Assembly (NCBI GenBank): GCA_949358305.1
Contig: OX442314.1
Coordinates: forward strand, 39,529,211 to 39,593,210
Reading direction: 5' to 3'
DNA from: Strigamia acuminata
Taxonomy: Eukaryota > Arthropoda > Chilopoda > Geophilomorpha > Linotaeniidae
Length of the DNA: 64,000 nucleotides
The position numbers were made by a program, and so were the translations under genes. This document shows positions 42,780 to 53,599 of the stretch, piece after piece. Within the stretch, counting starts at the first letter, position 1. Every line of letters begins with the position of its first letter. The notes under the pieces were generated by a model. The model was given only the letters and a program-made list of their open reading frames with translations. It was not told where the DNA came from and ran no database searches.

Positions 42780-43406
42780 TTGCCAGACTGCCATCTCCAC
42801 TCGCGGTACAAGGCTAGACAGAGATCCAAACCATCAACCGCCTACAGTACTTCTGGTAATTTTATTTATTTAGAGCAGTTCATTTGTTTTAAATTTTTTT
42901 TTTCTATTACAGAAAACACTTATTTCTTTAAAGACAATACCGTAAGGCCTTTCGTCGCAGGAAAAAGGCTCATCGGGATGGTTGCGTGGAGGGTGGGCGA
43001 AACATCAGATGATGAAGATAGAGTACACATTATCGAAGTTCCGAATTTTCCAGGAGGCCTCAAGCCCAGTGACTGGGAGGAAGAGGCGTTCGAGCGGGAA
43101 ATGGCCGCATTTGCACGCCGTTACAGATTGAAACCTGACTGCACGCCATTGGATTCCATCATAGTAGGGTACCCCTACAATTACGACCTGCGTGTGTGCA
43201 ACATGACGAACAATATATGCACGTCTGGGCCACGAAATCAGCCGGTCTGGCAGTGGGTAGAGCCGTGGCTGACGGCAACCAAAAGATACGTGCCGGTGTC
43301 GGAAATGCAAGGAAGATGGTTTAATGAGTACAGCGATGAGTTGGGATACTGGTACTCGATCCCAATGCCAGGAAGCGTAGATAGCCAAGACGAAAAGTGG
43401 GACTGA
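42780..43406 (+). CDS. Unrecognised two-exon gene
   Basis: The frame stays open across a 57-bp GT-AG intron (42856-42912; 57 is a multiple of three). Spliced, it encodes about 190 residues. The part after 42913 is an ordinary-looking protein: RPFVAGKRLIGMVAWRVG, then GGLKPSDWEEEAFEREM, LKPDCTPLDSIIVGYPY and a Trp-rich VWQWVEPWL. It has a stop followed by a region with AT-rich sequence but no clear poly(A) signal. No match to a family is known to me. It lies between two polymerase B copies, so it could be a cargo or structural gene of the same element. Confidence 0.45.
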   Translation: MPDCHLHSRYKARQRSKPSTAYSTSGNFIYLEQFICFKFFFSITENTYFFKDNTVRPFVAGKRLIGMVAWRVGETSDDEDRVHIIEVPNFPGGLKPSDWEEEAFEREMAAFARRYRLKPDCTPLDSIIVGYPYNYDLRVCNMTNNICTSGPRNQPVWQWVEPWLTATKRYVPVSEMQGRWFNEYSDELGYWYSIPMPGSVDSQDEKWD

Positions 43407-44199
43407 AAAGGCAAAATATGTAATCTCTTGGAATTAAAATTTTTAAAGCTTGTAACTTGTTTGTTCATTTCACTTCCGACCTCGCGATGTCGCGGATGGA
43501 CGTTTCTCATGCTGAGATGCAAAAATTAGTTCAAGAGAGCATGGAAACTTTTGATTCGGAAAACTGAAAGGTCAAGTTTCCAGACAAGGTTAGTTTTGCA
43601 CACACTGATAAATATAGATTTCAAGTGACATTGCAAACATGGATTCAGCAGTGACAAAACCGATTAATAGTTGCTAAATATTGTACTCCATATCCTCCTA
43701 AAAATGCACCTGCTTGGACAATTAGATCAAATTATAAAACTTAGGTTTACACATCATTCTCAAATTAATGCAAAGCACAACATAAAACATTTCATCCAGC
43801 ATAAAATAATTAAATTACAAGTAGTAGTAGTGTAAAATTAACCTATCATATTATTATTATTCTTTAGAATTACAGCCCCAGCGAATGATTAGTGACCACT
43901 CATATTAAAAATCATGTGTGTGGAAACATAGCAAAAATTAAGAAATCTGTCTATGAAAGCAAGGGCAATTTACAAATAGCAGATATCTAGCAAAAAATCA
44001 ATTTTAACTCGTTACTATTTCAGAGACTGGAGACATCGTATTTCAAAATTGTGTCACATAGGCGTTTGTTCCACAGCTGGAGTCAGGTGGCAGAACCAAA
44101 TCTGAAATAAAACTTATCCAACCAATAAAAACACCCTAACAGAAGTAATCGATTATTAAAAAAATGGTTAAACAAATCAATTGTTGTAAACTGGGCCTA

Positions 44200-44600
44200 A
44201 AAACCCACAAATACACCTCAGATTATCCCACTACGCACTCCTTATATTGCACAAAGAACAAAAAAGTTATTGGAAAATTCAAAGATGAAATGTCCGGGAA
44301 AATTCATACTAGAATTTCTTAAAATGTATTCGATTAAAACTCAAGATCAAGAGAAAAAGACAGCAAAAGGCATAGCTCGAAGTGTGCGAAATAAATTACA
44401 GCCCCAAGACTATCTATTTGATAAAATTGAAAATACATGTACTTCACATCAAATTCGCTCGTTTGATCATAAATTGGTTACAATAATGCAGAAAAAATTG
44501 CTTTGTCTGCTGGTGATGATAAGAGATATACAATATATTAAGTGATGGCATAACTACTTTAGCACATGGGCATTATAATATTATTTTGTAAACAAAGATA
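44200..44600 (+). pseudogene. polB: Polymerase B fragment, copy 3, with C-terminus
   Basis: Repeats CTKNKK and AKGIARSV, then continues past the point where copies 1 and 2 stop: HQIRSFDHKLVT, followed in another frame by ALSAGDDKR and LSDGITTLAHGH. This is the conserved C-terminal end of Polinton-type polymerase B. Two frameshifts separate the pieces, and a small deletion before KMYSIK removes residues present in the other copies. It is therefore dead, but it shows what the C-terminus of the ancestor looked like. Confidence 0.75.
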
Positions 44601-44684
44601 TATTCATTATAAATGAAATTTTTTTATATTGTATTATTGACTCATTTTTTCATTAACCATGGACCGAGCAGGATTACAGAGATA

Positions 44685-44724
44685 CCTGGTGCTCTTATTT
44701 CACGTTGGGCCACGCCAATCATGA
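44685..44724 (+). repeat. Conserved 38-bp box, third copy
   Basis: 'CCTGGTGCTCTTATTTCACG' and the following 'TTGGGCCACGCCAATCATG' also occur at 40109-40148 and 42575-42614. The first two copies share their flanks through duplication. This copy sits in different flanking DNA, so the box seems to be a unit in its own right, for example an element terminus. Confidence 0.5.
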
Positions 44725-44729
44725 ACATG

Positions 44730-45284
44730 AGAGAGGATGGCACCATAAAATAAATATTTGGCCCCAATAAAAATTCTCGAGAAGGAACTAAGAAATACCC
44801 ACACCGTATTTGTATTTGGGATCTTATAATGCGTATCAGCTGGTACGCGATAGGCTCATCTTCTCTGGCTCCGACGAACGTTCTGGGGGACTGTAGGCTG
44901 CTTTAAACGCACAGTAGTACAGTGGTTTCAAAGTTCACTGAGAGAGAGCGGAAAACCGTTGTAAGAGCAATCGAGAAATTCAAGAACAATTTAAAGATCA
45001 ATAATCTGTCCAGTGGTTTCAAACGTTTTAATTATCTTTGGGGCACCCATTGCTGTTATTTCATCCTTCTTCTCTTTTTAATTATCTTTGGATAACTCGA
45101 TCACGCAAGCAAACACCTTTGCACCGTAAACTATTGTTAGCTTTTTGTTCTCCGTTTGCAATTATTTATTTATGTTTTACTTTATTGATTCTGATTTATA
45201 ATTGATTTGTTATTCTGTAAACATTAACTCTGTATGGTGCCAATAAGCTACCGTATATACACGTACTTTATATGTTTCTTTAGA
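44730..45284. other. Non-coding spacer
   Basis: AT-rich sequence with a direct repeat of 'ttttaattatctttgg' (45027-45042 and 45078-45093). No gene was found. Confidence 0.4.
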
Positions 45285-45423
45285 TTGTCAAAAGTGGCAA
45301 CCACTTCATGTCAACTCAATGTGGACACGTATTTTGCGAAACTTGCATTACTCAATCAATCCAAAAGAAATCGTCATGCCCATTGTGCATGCAAACGGTT
45401 TGTTTCTTAAAAAATATCGGATG
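45285..45423 (+). pseudogene. RNF4-like RING exon, C-terminal half
   Basis: After the acceptor TTTCTTTAG at 45276-45284 the frame reads STQCGHVFCETCITQSI, then CPLC, and stops at 45423. Cys-x-His-x2-Cys-x2-Cys…CPxC with STxCGHVFC matches the second half of RING domains like that of the SUMO-targeted ligase RNF4. The first zinc-binding pair must come from an upstream exon, which is not in sight. It could be the last exon of a real gene or an isolated fragment. Confidence 0.6.
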
Positions 45424-46085
45424 AATTTCACAGTTTGCATAACAATAACTTCTTTCGAGATGCCAGACACTAACTTTTTGTTGCTGTAAGGTGTTGTCAA
45501 CACCAAAGAGTTTTTTTATGGAGTCTTTACTCCAATTAAAATTTTTCTCTAATCATTTCTTGGTAGTTCTTGTTATTTCAAGTTTAGCAACGTTTAATGC
45601 GTACTTGGAGTGCACGCACTTTTTCCGGAGCACGTGTGACGGTATAAAAGACCGTAGGTATTTTACAAATAAAAATTGAGTTGACTTAAATTCTAACACT
45701 TATATGAGTCCTAGGCTTATAAGTGAGTTCTTAAACTCACGGCCATAAGTTATTCTTCAGTTTACAGTGCAATTTGCACCCGTCGCCATCTTGGTGCATG
45801 CCCCGAGGCAACGTTGGTTTCTCCCCCTAGTGTTGTTTACAAACATTTATAAGGCGACAAAATAGTGTTAGAAAATAGAGTCCTGTCTAATTTGATTAAT
45901 TTACTCCTAGTCACCAGTGATCGAGATCGAATAGGACTCCAAAAATTACATCGACACGTAGAAATCGAAATAGAAAATATGGCGAATATTGACATCCCTC
46001 CAGCGGAAATTCAGCGCACTATTTTTCCAGTGTTGTAGAAAACAACAAAAAAAAACAAAACAAAACAAGAAAACAAAAAAGCGAG
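45424..46085. other. Non-coding spacer with TATA-like box
   Basis: A TATAAAAG at 45643-45650 followed by an AATAAAAA 25 bp later hints at an LTR or promoter remnant, but no element ends are identified. The rest is AT-rich. Confidence 0.35.
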
Positions 46086-46088
46086 TGA

Positions 46089-46212
46089 ACTGGAAAAAAG
46101 AAGACATAGTTCGAGGAATTTCTTTGCGTGCGCTAAGTGTGAAGTCGTATTTGTTTGTTAAAGATGTGTTAAAAATACCACAGCCAAGCTTGTCCACATT
46201 GCAACGCTGGTG
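46089..46212 (+). pseudogene. P-element/THAP9-like transposase fragment
   Basis: A short frame reads WKKEDIVRGISLRALSVKSY, then VLKIPQPSLSTLQRW. The pattern W…I…..LRA.S.K.Y…..…P.PS.STL.RW is characteristic of the conserved helical region of P-element and THAP9 transposases. Only about 40 residues are present, and no THAP domain or catalytic core is near. The poly-A/K-rich part ahead of it (46035-46080) may be an old insertion point. Confidence 0.55.
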
Positions 46213-46350
46213 TTGTGTTGTTTTTCCAGTGTGTGTGTTCTGCTGTTCCACGTAACATAATAATGGAATACGACAAAGATTGCGATGGAGAGGTGTCTTT
46301 ACAGTAATTTATTCTTACACAGAACAACGACAAGGATTTAAGGCATCAGA

Positions 46351-46494
46351 ATGGCGGATAGTTTCGCTGCGTTTCAATCGAATCAATCGAATCAATCTAA
46401 CCAAAGAAATCAACGCGATTCTACACCCCCGCCTGCGACAAATCTAAATATTACCCCTGACGCTACTAAAAAAGCAAGAACAAGGTTTAAATTT
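46351..46494 (+). CDS. Short Asn/Gln-rich ORF
   Basis: 48 codons: MADSFAAFQSNQSNQSNQRN, then TPPPATN and a basic end. The NQS repeat comes from 'gaatcaatc' duplications. It could be the start of a gag gene. Downstream sequence is not coding. Low confidence that it is a gene. Confidence 0.2.
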
Positions 46495-46943
46495 TAATTC
46501 CCGAGACGCGAAGAAGAATAAAGCTGAAGATCCGTTAATTTCAATGATGTTATAGACAAGATCCGCGATACCGCAGCGCCACTGCTGAGCGAATTTAGTA
46601 CTATCGAATAGTGACAGTAAAATCAAGGTCGCGGGCTTTTACAATGGCAGGTTCACATGTTTCGTGTTCTGTTCCACTGTGGTTTAATTATTTTTTAAAG
46701 TTTTTAAAAATTCTTTATTATTTTGGCATTCAGGGGCCCTCATTGCTGCAAAAGGGCTCATCTTTGCTCCCATAAATTAAAAAATGTGTTTAGAACCAGA
46801 TTCTCAAATGGATACGTAACATTGGCAAACAGTGTCGGGTTAGCAAGTGCTCGTTGGTTAGTCAAGTCATTTTAACACCAACCGCTGAATCAAATAGCAA
46901 CGTAAATAACATTTTAAAACAAATAAATAAATGCGGTGTGTGT

Positions 46944-47163
46944 TTGGGCGCATTTTCCCCACCGAATGCGGCAGGTGTTCGGGAGCATTTGCCCCACCGA
47001 ATGCGGCCGATATTTGGGCGCATTTGCCCCACCGAATGCGGCCGATGTTTGGGCGCATTTGCCGCACCGAATGTGGCCGATGTTCGGGCGCAATCGCCCC
47101 ACCGAATGCGGCCGATATTTGGGCGCATTTGCCCCACCGAATCCGGCGGGTGTTCGGGTGCAT
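46944..47163. repeat. GC-rich 35-bp minisatellite
   Basis: About six units of 'gggcgcatttgccccaccg' + 'aatgcggccgatgttt'. 35 is not a multiple of three, so every frame is open and gives artefactual Cys/Pro-rich ORFs. It stands out by its GC content in an AT-rich setting. Confidence 0.9.
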
Positions 47164-47234
47164 TTAATTAATTAAAACACAATCTCACTTGCACCACGTC
47201 AACCGTTTATCCGGTCGCCCCGTCAATCACTAGG

Positions 47235-47521
47235 CAGTGAGTGAAGTTTCTGTTGTAAATTCAAATTTTGAAGTGTAAATTCAAAACTTTGAAGTGTAAA
47301 TTCAAATTTTGAAGTTTAAAAAGTCAAATTTTAAAGTTTAAAAAGTCAAATTTTAAAGTTTAAAAAGTCAAATTTTAAAGTTTAAAAAGTCAAATTTTGA
47401 AGTTTATGAAGTCAAATTTTCAAGTTTAAAAAGTCAAATTTTGAAGTTTAGGAAGTCAAATTTTGAAGTTTATGAAGTCAAATTTTGAAGTTTATGAAGT
47501 CAAATTTTGAAGTTTAAAAAG
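47235..47521. repeat. AT-rich 22-bp minisatellite
   Basis: About 12-13 units of 'agtcaaattttgaagtttaa' with small variants (aaag, tatgaag). It separates the GC-rich minisatellite from the ORF at 47554. Confidence 0.85.
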
Positions 47522-47553
47522 TAAACAACTCCTCAAACTTTTGCTGATTTCCA

Positions 47554-47916
47554 ATGACTGAGCAGCTTAGTGGAAAAGGGCCGCCACCATACCGAGACGA
47601 CATCTTCAAGAATAGAGACGACATCTTCAAGAATACCGACGCCCTTGTGGGTATTTTCAGGAAGATGAATGCTGCCAACTTAACAACTAAATCGATGATC
47701 AATAAGTTTGATTCCTGCATGAAAATGGTGATTAACATCCTAAATAATGCGCTACCGATAAGCCTTGCCATTACAAACCGCGTGGCTGCCGCACGAAAAT
47801 CGACCAGAAAACGCTCAAAAGATAGATCAATAGATAATTCCCAAAAGAAAAAATTTCTATTTCTCAACAATCTCGAAGAAAGTCATCAAAAACAGAATAC
47901 CAGCAGAAAAATTTAG
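47554..47916 (+). CDS. Unrecognised 120-codon ORF
   Basis: Starts MTEQLSGKGPPPYRDDIFKN, has a duplicated RDDIFKN segment (from 21-bp DNA repetition 'gacgacatcttcaagaata'), an amphipathic helical middle and a Lys/Arg-rich end. It contains a PPPY motif. I do not recognise the family. It could be a short gag-like or exon fragment next to the satellite. Confidence 0.3.
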   Translation: MTEQLSGKGPPPYRDDIFKNRDDIFKNTDALVGIFRKMNAANLTTKSMINKFDSCMKMVINILNNALPISLAITNRVAAARKSTRKRSKDRSIDNSQKKKFLFLNNLEESHQKQNTSRKI

Positions 47917-47944
47917 AAACTTGAAAAAATGCAAATTTAACATC

Positions 47945-50900
47945 TGCGTTGCAATACAATCATGTAAATGCCACATTCATGAAAGAAAGGAATGCAGGCT
48001 TACAATACAATAAAACATGTAAATGCCACATTCATGAAAAAAAGGGATGTGGGGGCTAACAATACATTGGAAAATGTAAATGCCACACTCAGGAAGGAAT
48101 GTGCAGGCTTACAATACATTGGAAAATGTAAATGCCACACTCAGGAAGGAATGTGCAGGCTTACAATACATTGGAAAATGTAAATGCCACACTCAGGAAG
48201 GAACGTGCAGGCTTACAATACATTGGAAAATGTAAATGCCACACTCAGGAAGGAACGTGCAGGCTTACAATACATTGGAAAATGTAAATGCCACACTCAG
48301 GAAGGAACGTGCAGGCTTACAATACATTGGAAAATGTAAATGCCACACTCAGGAAGGAACGTGCAGGCTTACAATACATTGGAAAATGTAAATGCCACAC
48401 TCATGAAGGAACGTGCAGGCTTACAATACATTGGAAAATGTAAATGCCACACTCAGGAAGGAACCTGCAGGCTTACAATACATTGGAAAATGTAAATGCC
48501 ACACTCAGGAAGGAACGTGCAGGCTTACAATACATTGGAAAATGTAAATGCCACACTCATGAAGGAACGTGCAGGCTTACAATACATTGGAAAATGTAAA
48601 TGCCACACTCATGAAGGAACGTGCAGGCTTACAATACATTGGAAAATGTAAATGCCACACTCAGGAAGGAACCTGCAGGCTTACAATACATTGGAAAATG
48701 TAAATGCCACACTCAGGAAGGAACCTGCAGGCTTACAATACATTGGAAAATGTAAATGCCACACTCAGGAAGGAACCTGCAGGCTTACAATACATTGGAA
48801 AATGTAAATGCCACACTCAGGAAGGAATGTGCAGGCTTACAATACATTGGAAAATGTAAATGCCACACTCAGGAAGGAATGTGCAGGCTTACAATACATT
48901 GGAAAATGTAAATGCCACACTCAGGAAGGAATGTGCAGGCTTACAATACATTGGAAAATGTAAATGCCACACTCAGGAAGGAATGTGCAGGCTTACAATA
49001 CATTGGAAAATGTAAATGCCACACTCAGGAAGGAATGTGCAGGCTTACAATACATTGGAAAATGTAAATGCCACACTCATGAAGGAATGTGCAGGCTTAC
49101 AATACATTGGAAAATGTAAATGCCACACTCATGAAGGAATGTGCAGGCTTACAATACATTGGAAAATGTAAATGCCACACTCAGGAAGGAATGTGCAGGC
49201 TTACAATACATTGGAAAATGTAAATGCCACACTCAGGAAGGAATGTGCAGGCTTACAATACATTGGAAAATGTAAATGCCACACTCAGGAAGGAATGTGC
49301 AGGCTTACAATACATTGGAAAATGTAAATGCCACACTCAGGAAGGAATGTGCAGGCTTACAATACATTGGAAAATGTAAATGCCACACTCAGGAAGGAAC
49401 GTGCAGGCTTACAATACATTGGAAAATGTAAATGCCACACTCAGGAAGGAACGTGCAGGCTTACAATACATTGGAAAATGTAAATGCCACACTCAGGAAG
49501 GAACGTGCAGGCTTACAATACATTGGAAAATGTAAATGCCACACTCAGGAAGGAACGTGCAGGCTTACAATACATTGGAAAATGTAAATGCCACACTCAT
49601 GAAGGAACGTGCAGGCTTACAATACATTGGAAAATGTAAATGCCACACTCAGGAAGGAACCTGCAGGCTTACAATACATTGGAAAATGTAAATGCCACAC
49701 TCAGGAAGGAACGTGCAGGCTTACAATACATTGGAAAATGTAAATGCCACACTCATGAAGGAACGTGCAGGCTTACAATACATTGGAAAATGTAAATGCC
49801 ACACTCATGAAGGAACGTGCAGGCTTACAATACATTGGAAAATGTAAATGCCACACTCAGGAAGGAACCTGCAGGCTTACAATACATTGGAAAATGTAAA
49901 TGCCACACTCAGGAAGGAACCTGCAGGCTTACAATACATTGGAAAATGTAAATGCCACACTCAGGAAGGAACCTGCAGGCTTACAATACATTGGAAAATG
50001 TAAATGCCACACTCAGGAAGGAATGTGCAGGCTTACAATACATTGGAAAATGTAAATGCCACACTCAGGAAGGAATGTGCAGGCTTACAATACATTGGAA
50101 AATGTAAATGCCACACTCAGGAAGGAATGTGCAGGCTTACAATACATTGGAAAATGTAAATGCCACACTCAGGAAGGAATGTGCAGGCTTACAATACATT
50201 GGAAAATGTAAATGCCACACTCAGGAAGGAATGTGCAGGCTTACAATACATTGGAAAATGTAAATGCCACACTCATGAAGGAATGTGCAGGCTTACAATA
50301 CATTGGAAAATGTAAATGCCACACTCATGAAGGAATGTGCAGGCTTACAATACATTGGAAAATGTAAATGCCACACTCAGGAAGGAATGTGCAGGCTTAC
50401 AATACATTGGAAAATGTAAATGCCACACTCAGGAAGGAATGTGCAGGCTTACAATACATTGGAAAATGTAAATGCCACACTCAGGAAGGAATGTGCAGGC
50501 TTACAATACATTGGAAAATGTAAATGCCACACTCAGGAAGGAATGTGCAGGCTTACAATACATTGGAAAATGTAAATGCCACACTCATGAAGGAATGTGC
50601 AGGCTTACAATACATTGGAAAATGTAAATGCCACACTCATGAAGGAATGTGCAGGCTTACAATACATTGGAAAATGTAAATGCCACACTCAGGAAGGAAT
50701 GTGCAGGCTTACAATACATTGGAAAATGTAAATGCCACACTCAGAAAGGAACGTGCAGGCTTACAATACATTGGAAAATGTAAATGCCACACTCATGAAG
50801 GAATGTGCAGGCTTACAATACATTGGAAAATGTAAATGCCACACTCAGAAAGGAATGTGCAGGCTTACAATACATTGGAAAATGTAAATGCCACACTCAT

Positions 50901-51200
50901 GAAGGAATGTGCAGGCTTACAATACATTGGAAAATGTAAATGCCACACTCAGGAAGGAATGTGCAGGCTTACAATACATTGGAAAATGTAAATGCCACAC
51001 TCAGAAAGGAATGTGCAGGCTTACAATACATTGGAAAATGTAAATGCCACACTCAGGAAGGAATGTGCAGGCTTACAATACATTGGAAAATGTAAATGCC
51101 ACACTCAGGAAGGAATGTGCAGACATACAATACATTGGAAAATGTAAATGTTACACTCAGGAAGGAATGTTACAATGCAAGTAGGAGATGTGAAAAAACT
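47945..51200. repeat. 52-bp satellite array with 23-unit higher-order repeat
   Basis: About 60 direct units of 'tgcaggcttacaatacattg…atgccacactcaggaaggaa(tg/cg/cc)'. The period is exactly 52 bp from about 48050 on, and the first units (47945-48060) are diverged and longer. Units differ at two variable spots (cag/cat, and aatg/aacg/aacc). The order of variants from about 48193 repeats 1196 bp later (23 x 52): matching 'cat' variants end at 48404 and 49600, and at 49080 and 50276. The last units (50700-51180) break the pattern with 'cagaaagg' and 'gcagacatac' variants. Confidence 0.95.
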
Positions 51201-52236
51201 TTTCAAATGACCAGAGCTCTCTTCTGGTTTCACTGAGACGCGTCAAGTCATCAGTTTATCCAGGGGTGACCATGTGGAGGTAGAGAGCAGTAATGATCAG
51301 TGAAGAGATCGGCAACGAAAGCGATACAAATAATCGGGTGATAAGAGAGTTTCTAAACATTCCGGCTGATAACAATGCCGTCAGCAATAGAGCAAGAACA
51401 CGAGACGAATGTTACAAAGCTGTGGAGAAATCAAAATAATCTGAAAACTCATTCTGGTAAAGACGTAAGAAAAAGCCTCTGCTAGATCTGAACTAGTTTC
51501 ATCAAGTGAATCAACCAAAAAAAGTTCGAAATTGGAGACATCGCCATGATCAAAAACAAAAATCAAAAAAATTGCAAATGTGGGAAACGGGCGTTATAGA
51601 TAACACATTGTAGGTCCAGTAGAAATGGGAAAGAATAAAGCAATAAAGTGGGCGATCCAATTGTTGTACCCATTGGAATTAACCTCCAGTTAAAACAGGG
51701 GCCAAGGAAAGTGGTTAAGAAAAGGGCAAAAGTATGAAGAAATAGTAAGCAATCGCGAGTTTGTTGACATACTGTACAACAGTGTGGACCATTCAATAGA
51801 TAAAGAAATGAATGCAGGCTTGCAATACAATGAACATGTAAATGCCACATTCTTGAAAGGAAGGAATGCAGGCTAACAATACAATAACCAATTGTAAATG
51901 CCACATTCGTGAAAGAAAGGGATGTGGGGGCTAACAATACATTGAGAAATGTAAATGCCACACTCAGGAAGGAATGTTGCAATGCAACTTGAAGATGTGA
52001 AAGAACTTTTCAAATGACCAGAGCTCTCTTCTGGTTTCACTGAGACGTGTCAAGTCATCAGTTTATCCAGGGGTGACCACGAGGAGGTAGAGAGTTGGAT
52101 TTTACACCCCCGAGAACAAATCAACAATTTACCACTTTTGTTATGTTGGAACGAACGGGAATGTTTACAACATCAATTTTGCAGAAAATTCGCTTTTTAC
52201 TCATCTGGAAATGTGACGTCTGAATGGTGATTGGCC
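51201..52236. repeat. Duplicated satellite flank
   Basis: The block after the satellite ('aacttttcaaatgaccagagctctc…ggggtgaccatg', 51195-51290) recurs at 51985-52090 and, shorter, at 53535-53575. Diverged satellite units precede it in each place (51800-51985 and 53400-53520). This shows duplication of the satellite edge together with its unique flank. The short ORFs are not recognisable. Confidence 0.7.
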
Positions 52237-52760
52237 TCAAGCAGGTTTTTTCTCCTCACGAGTGCGAACCTTGACCCGAATACGATACACTGAACACGAT
52301 ACACCGAGATAACTCGACTCAAGGACAAAGGTGCAGATGGCTTCACTCACATTCCACGCCAAGTTGCCGAAAACACTTAAATAAATGGAAAAAGAAATAA
52401 AATAAACTTAAAATAGTGAAACAATAATTAATTGAGCATTACGGATGATATGTACAAAAACTTACCTGGGTTTGTTGGAGGGAAAAAATAACCAAAAAAC
52501 AAGCAAGTTTTTCCCCTCATGAGTGCGAAACTTGGCTCGAACAGGATACAGGATACACCGAGTTAACTCGACTCAAGGACAAAGGTACAGATGGCTTCGA
52601 TAACAAAGAAGAATTTAAACATTTCACTCAAAGTGGCCGAAAACACTTAAATAAATGGAAAAAGAAATAAAATAAACTTGAAATGGTGAAACAATAATTA
52701 ATTTAGGGTTACGGGTATGTACAAAAACTTACCTTGGTTGGTTGGAGAAAAAAAATAAGC
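52237..52760. repeat. 260-bp direct repeat, two copies
   Basis: The block 'aggttttttctcctcacgag…cttacctgggtttgttggag' (52240-52490) recurs at about 52500-52755 with indels and substitutions ('aagtttttcccctcatgag…cttaccttggttggttggag'). It is non-coding. Both contain 'ccgagataactcgactcaagg'-type phrases. Confidence 0.75.
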
Positions 52761-53039
52761 AGTTCGTGCGAAATTACAAGCGAATAAAAACACTGGAAAT
52801 GCGAGTAAATCTTTGATGGAAAAGGCCAAAATTTAAAGTAACATTCAAGCTAAACCAACTACAATACCACGACAAACCCAACCCCTGCATCAACGTCTCA
52901 GTGTGCTCGCAGAACTGACGTGGCTACGGGGCTCGCATACGTAAATCACGGTGTACCGTTCTCTATAGAACGAATCTTTCAGCCCTCATCGTATGTATGG
53001 TAGCCGAGAAAGACCGTTGAAACTGACTGAAAAGAAGAT

Positions 53040-53390
53040 ATCAATGAATAAATAAATGAAATATATGGAAATGAACTGCAGCAACAACCTTGTGTATTTC
53101 TGCAGACTTCTGCTAAAAATTGTGAAATTTTGAGTGAAATTTAAAACTTAAATTTAAAATTTAAAACACTTTTTGGTCAAAATCTTTATTTTTTCTTCAA
53201 AATTCAAACATGGCGACATGAAAACAATGGAAAAACATGTGCTGATCAAAGAATTTTCAGGAAAAACTTGGATTCCAAACATTCAAATTCAAATTCAAAT
53301 TCAAATTCAAATTCAAATCACATTACCAATTGGAGACAAGAGGGGGAAGTGACATCACTAATGCATCCCCCATGAATGGCTACACCAGCA
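53040..53390 (+). repeat. Inverted copy of the LTR-like repeat
   Basis: Read on the minus strand, this matches 2622-3340: 'agccattcatgggggatgcattagtgatgtcact', the 'atggcgaccat' region and the 'tagcagaagtctgcagaaat' region all occur in the same order. A (CAAATT)n microsatellite sits at 53281-53316. No gag is linked to it. Confidence 0.6.
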
Positions 53391-53599
53391 TAATCTACTG
53401 AAAGAAATGGACTTACAATACAATAAAAATGTAGATGCCACATTCATGAAACTAGGAATGCAGGCATACAATATAATAAACATATAAATGCCACACTGAG
53501 GAAGGAATATTACAATGCAACTATAGAAGTTCTGAGAGAACTTTTGAAATGACCAGAGCTCTCTTCTGGAATTGCGAGTTAAACTTGAATAAGACAAGA

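Noticed and set aside
46854-47171. 105-codon Cys/Pro-rich ORF with overlapping ORFs in other frames
   Set aside because: It is a product of the 35-bp minisatellite, whose unit length makes all frames open.
47945-51200. CRISPR array
   Set aside because: Units are contiguous 52-bp repeats with no unique spacers, in a eukaryotic setting without cas genes.
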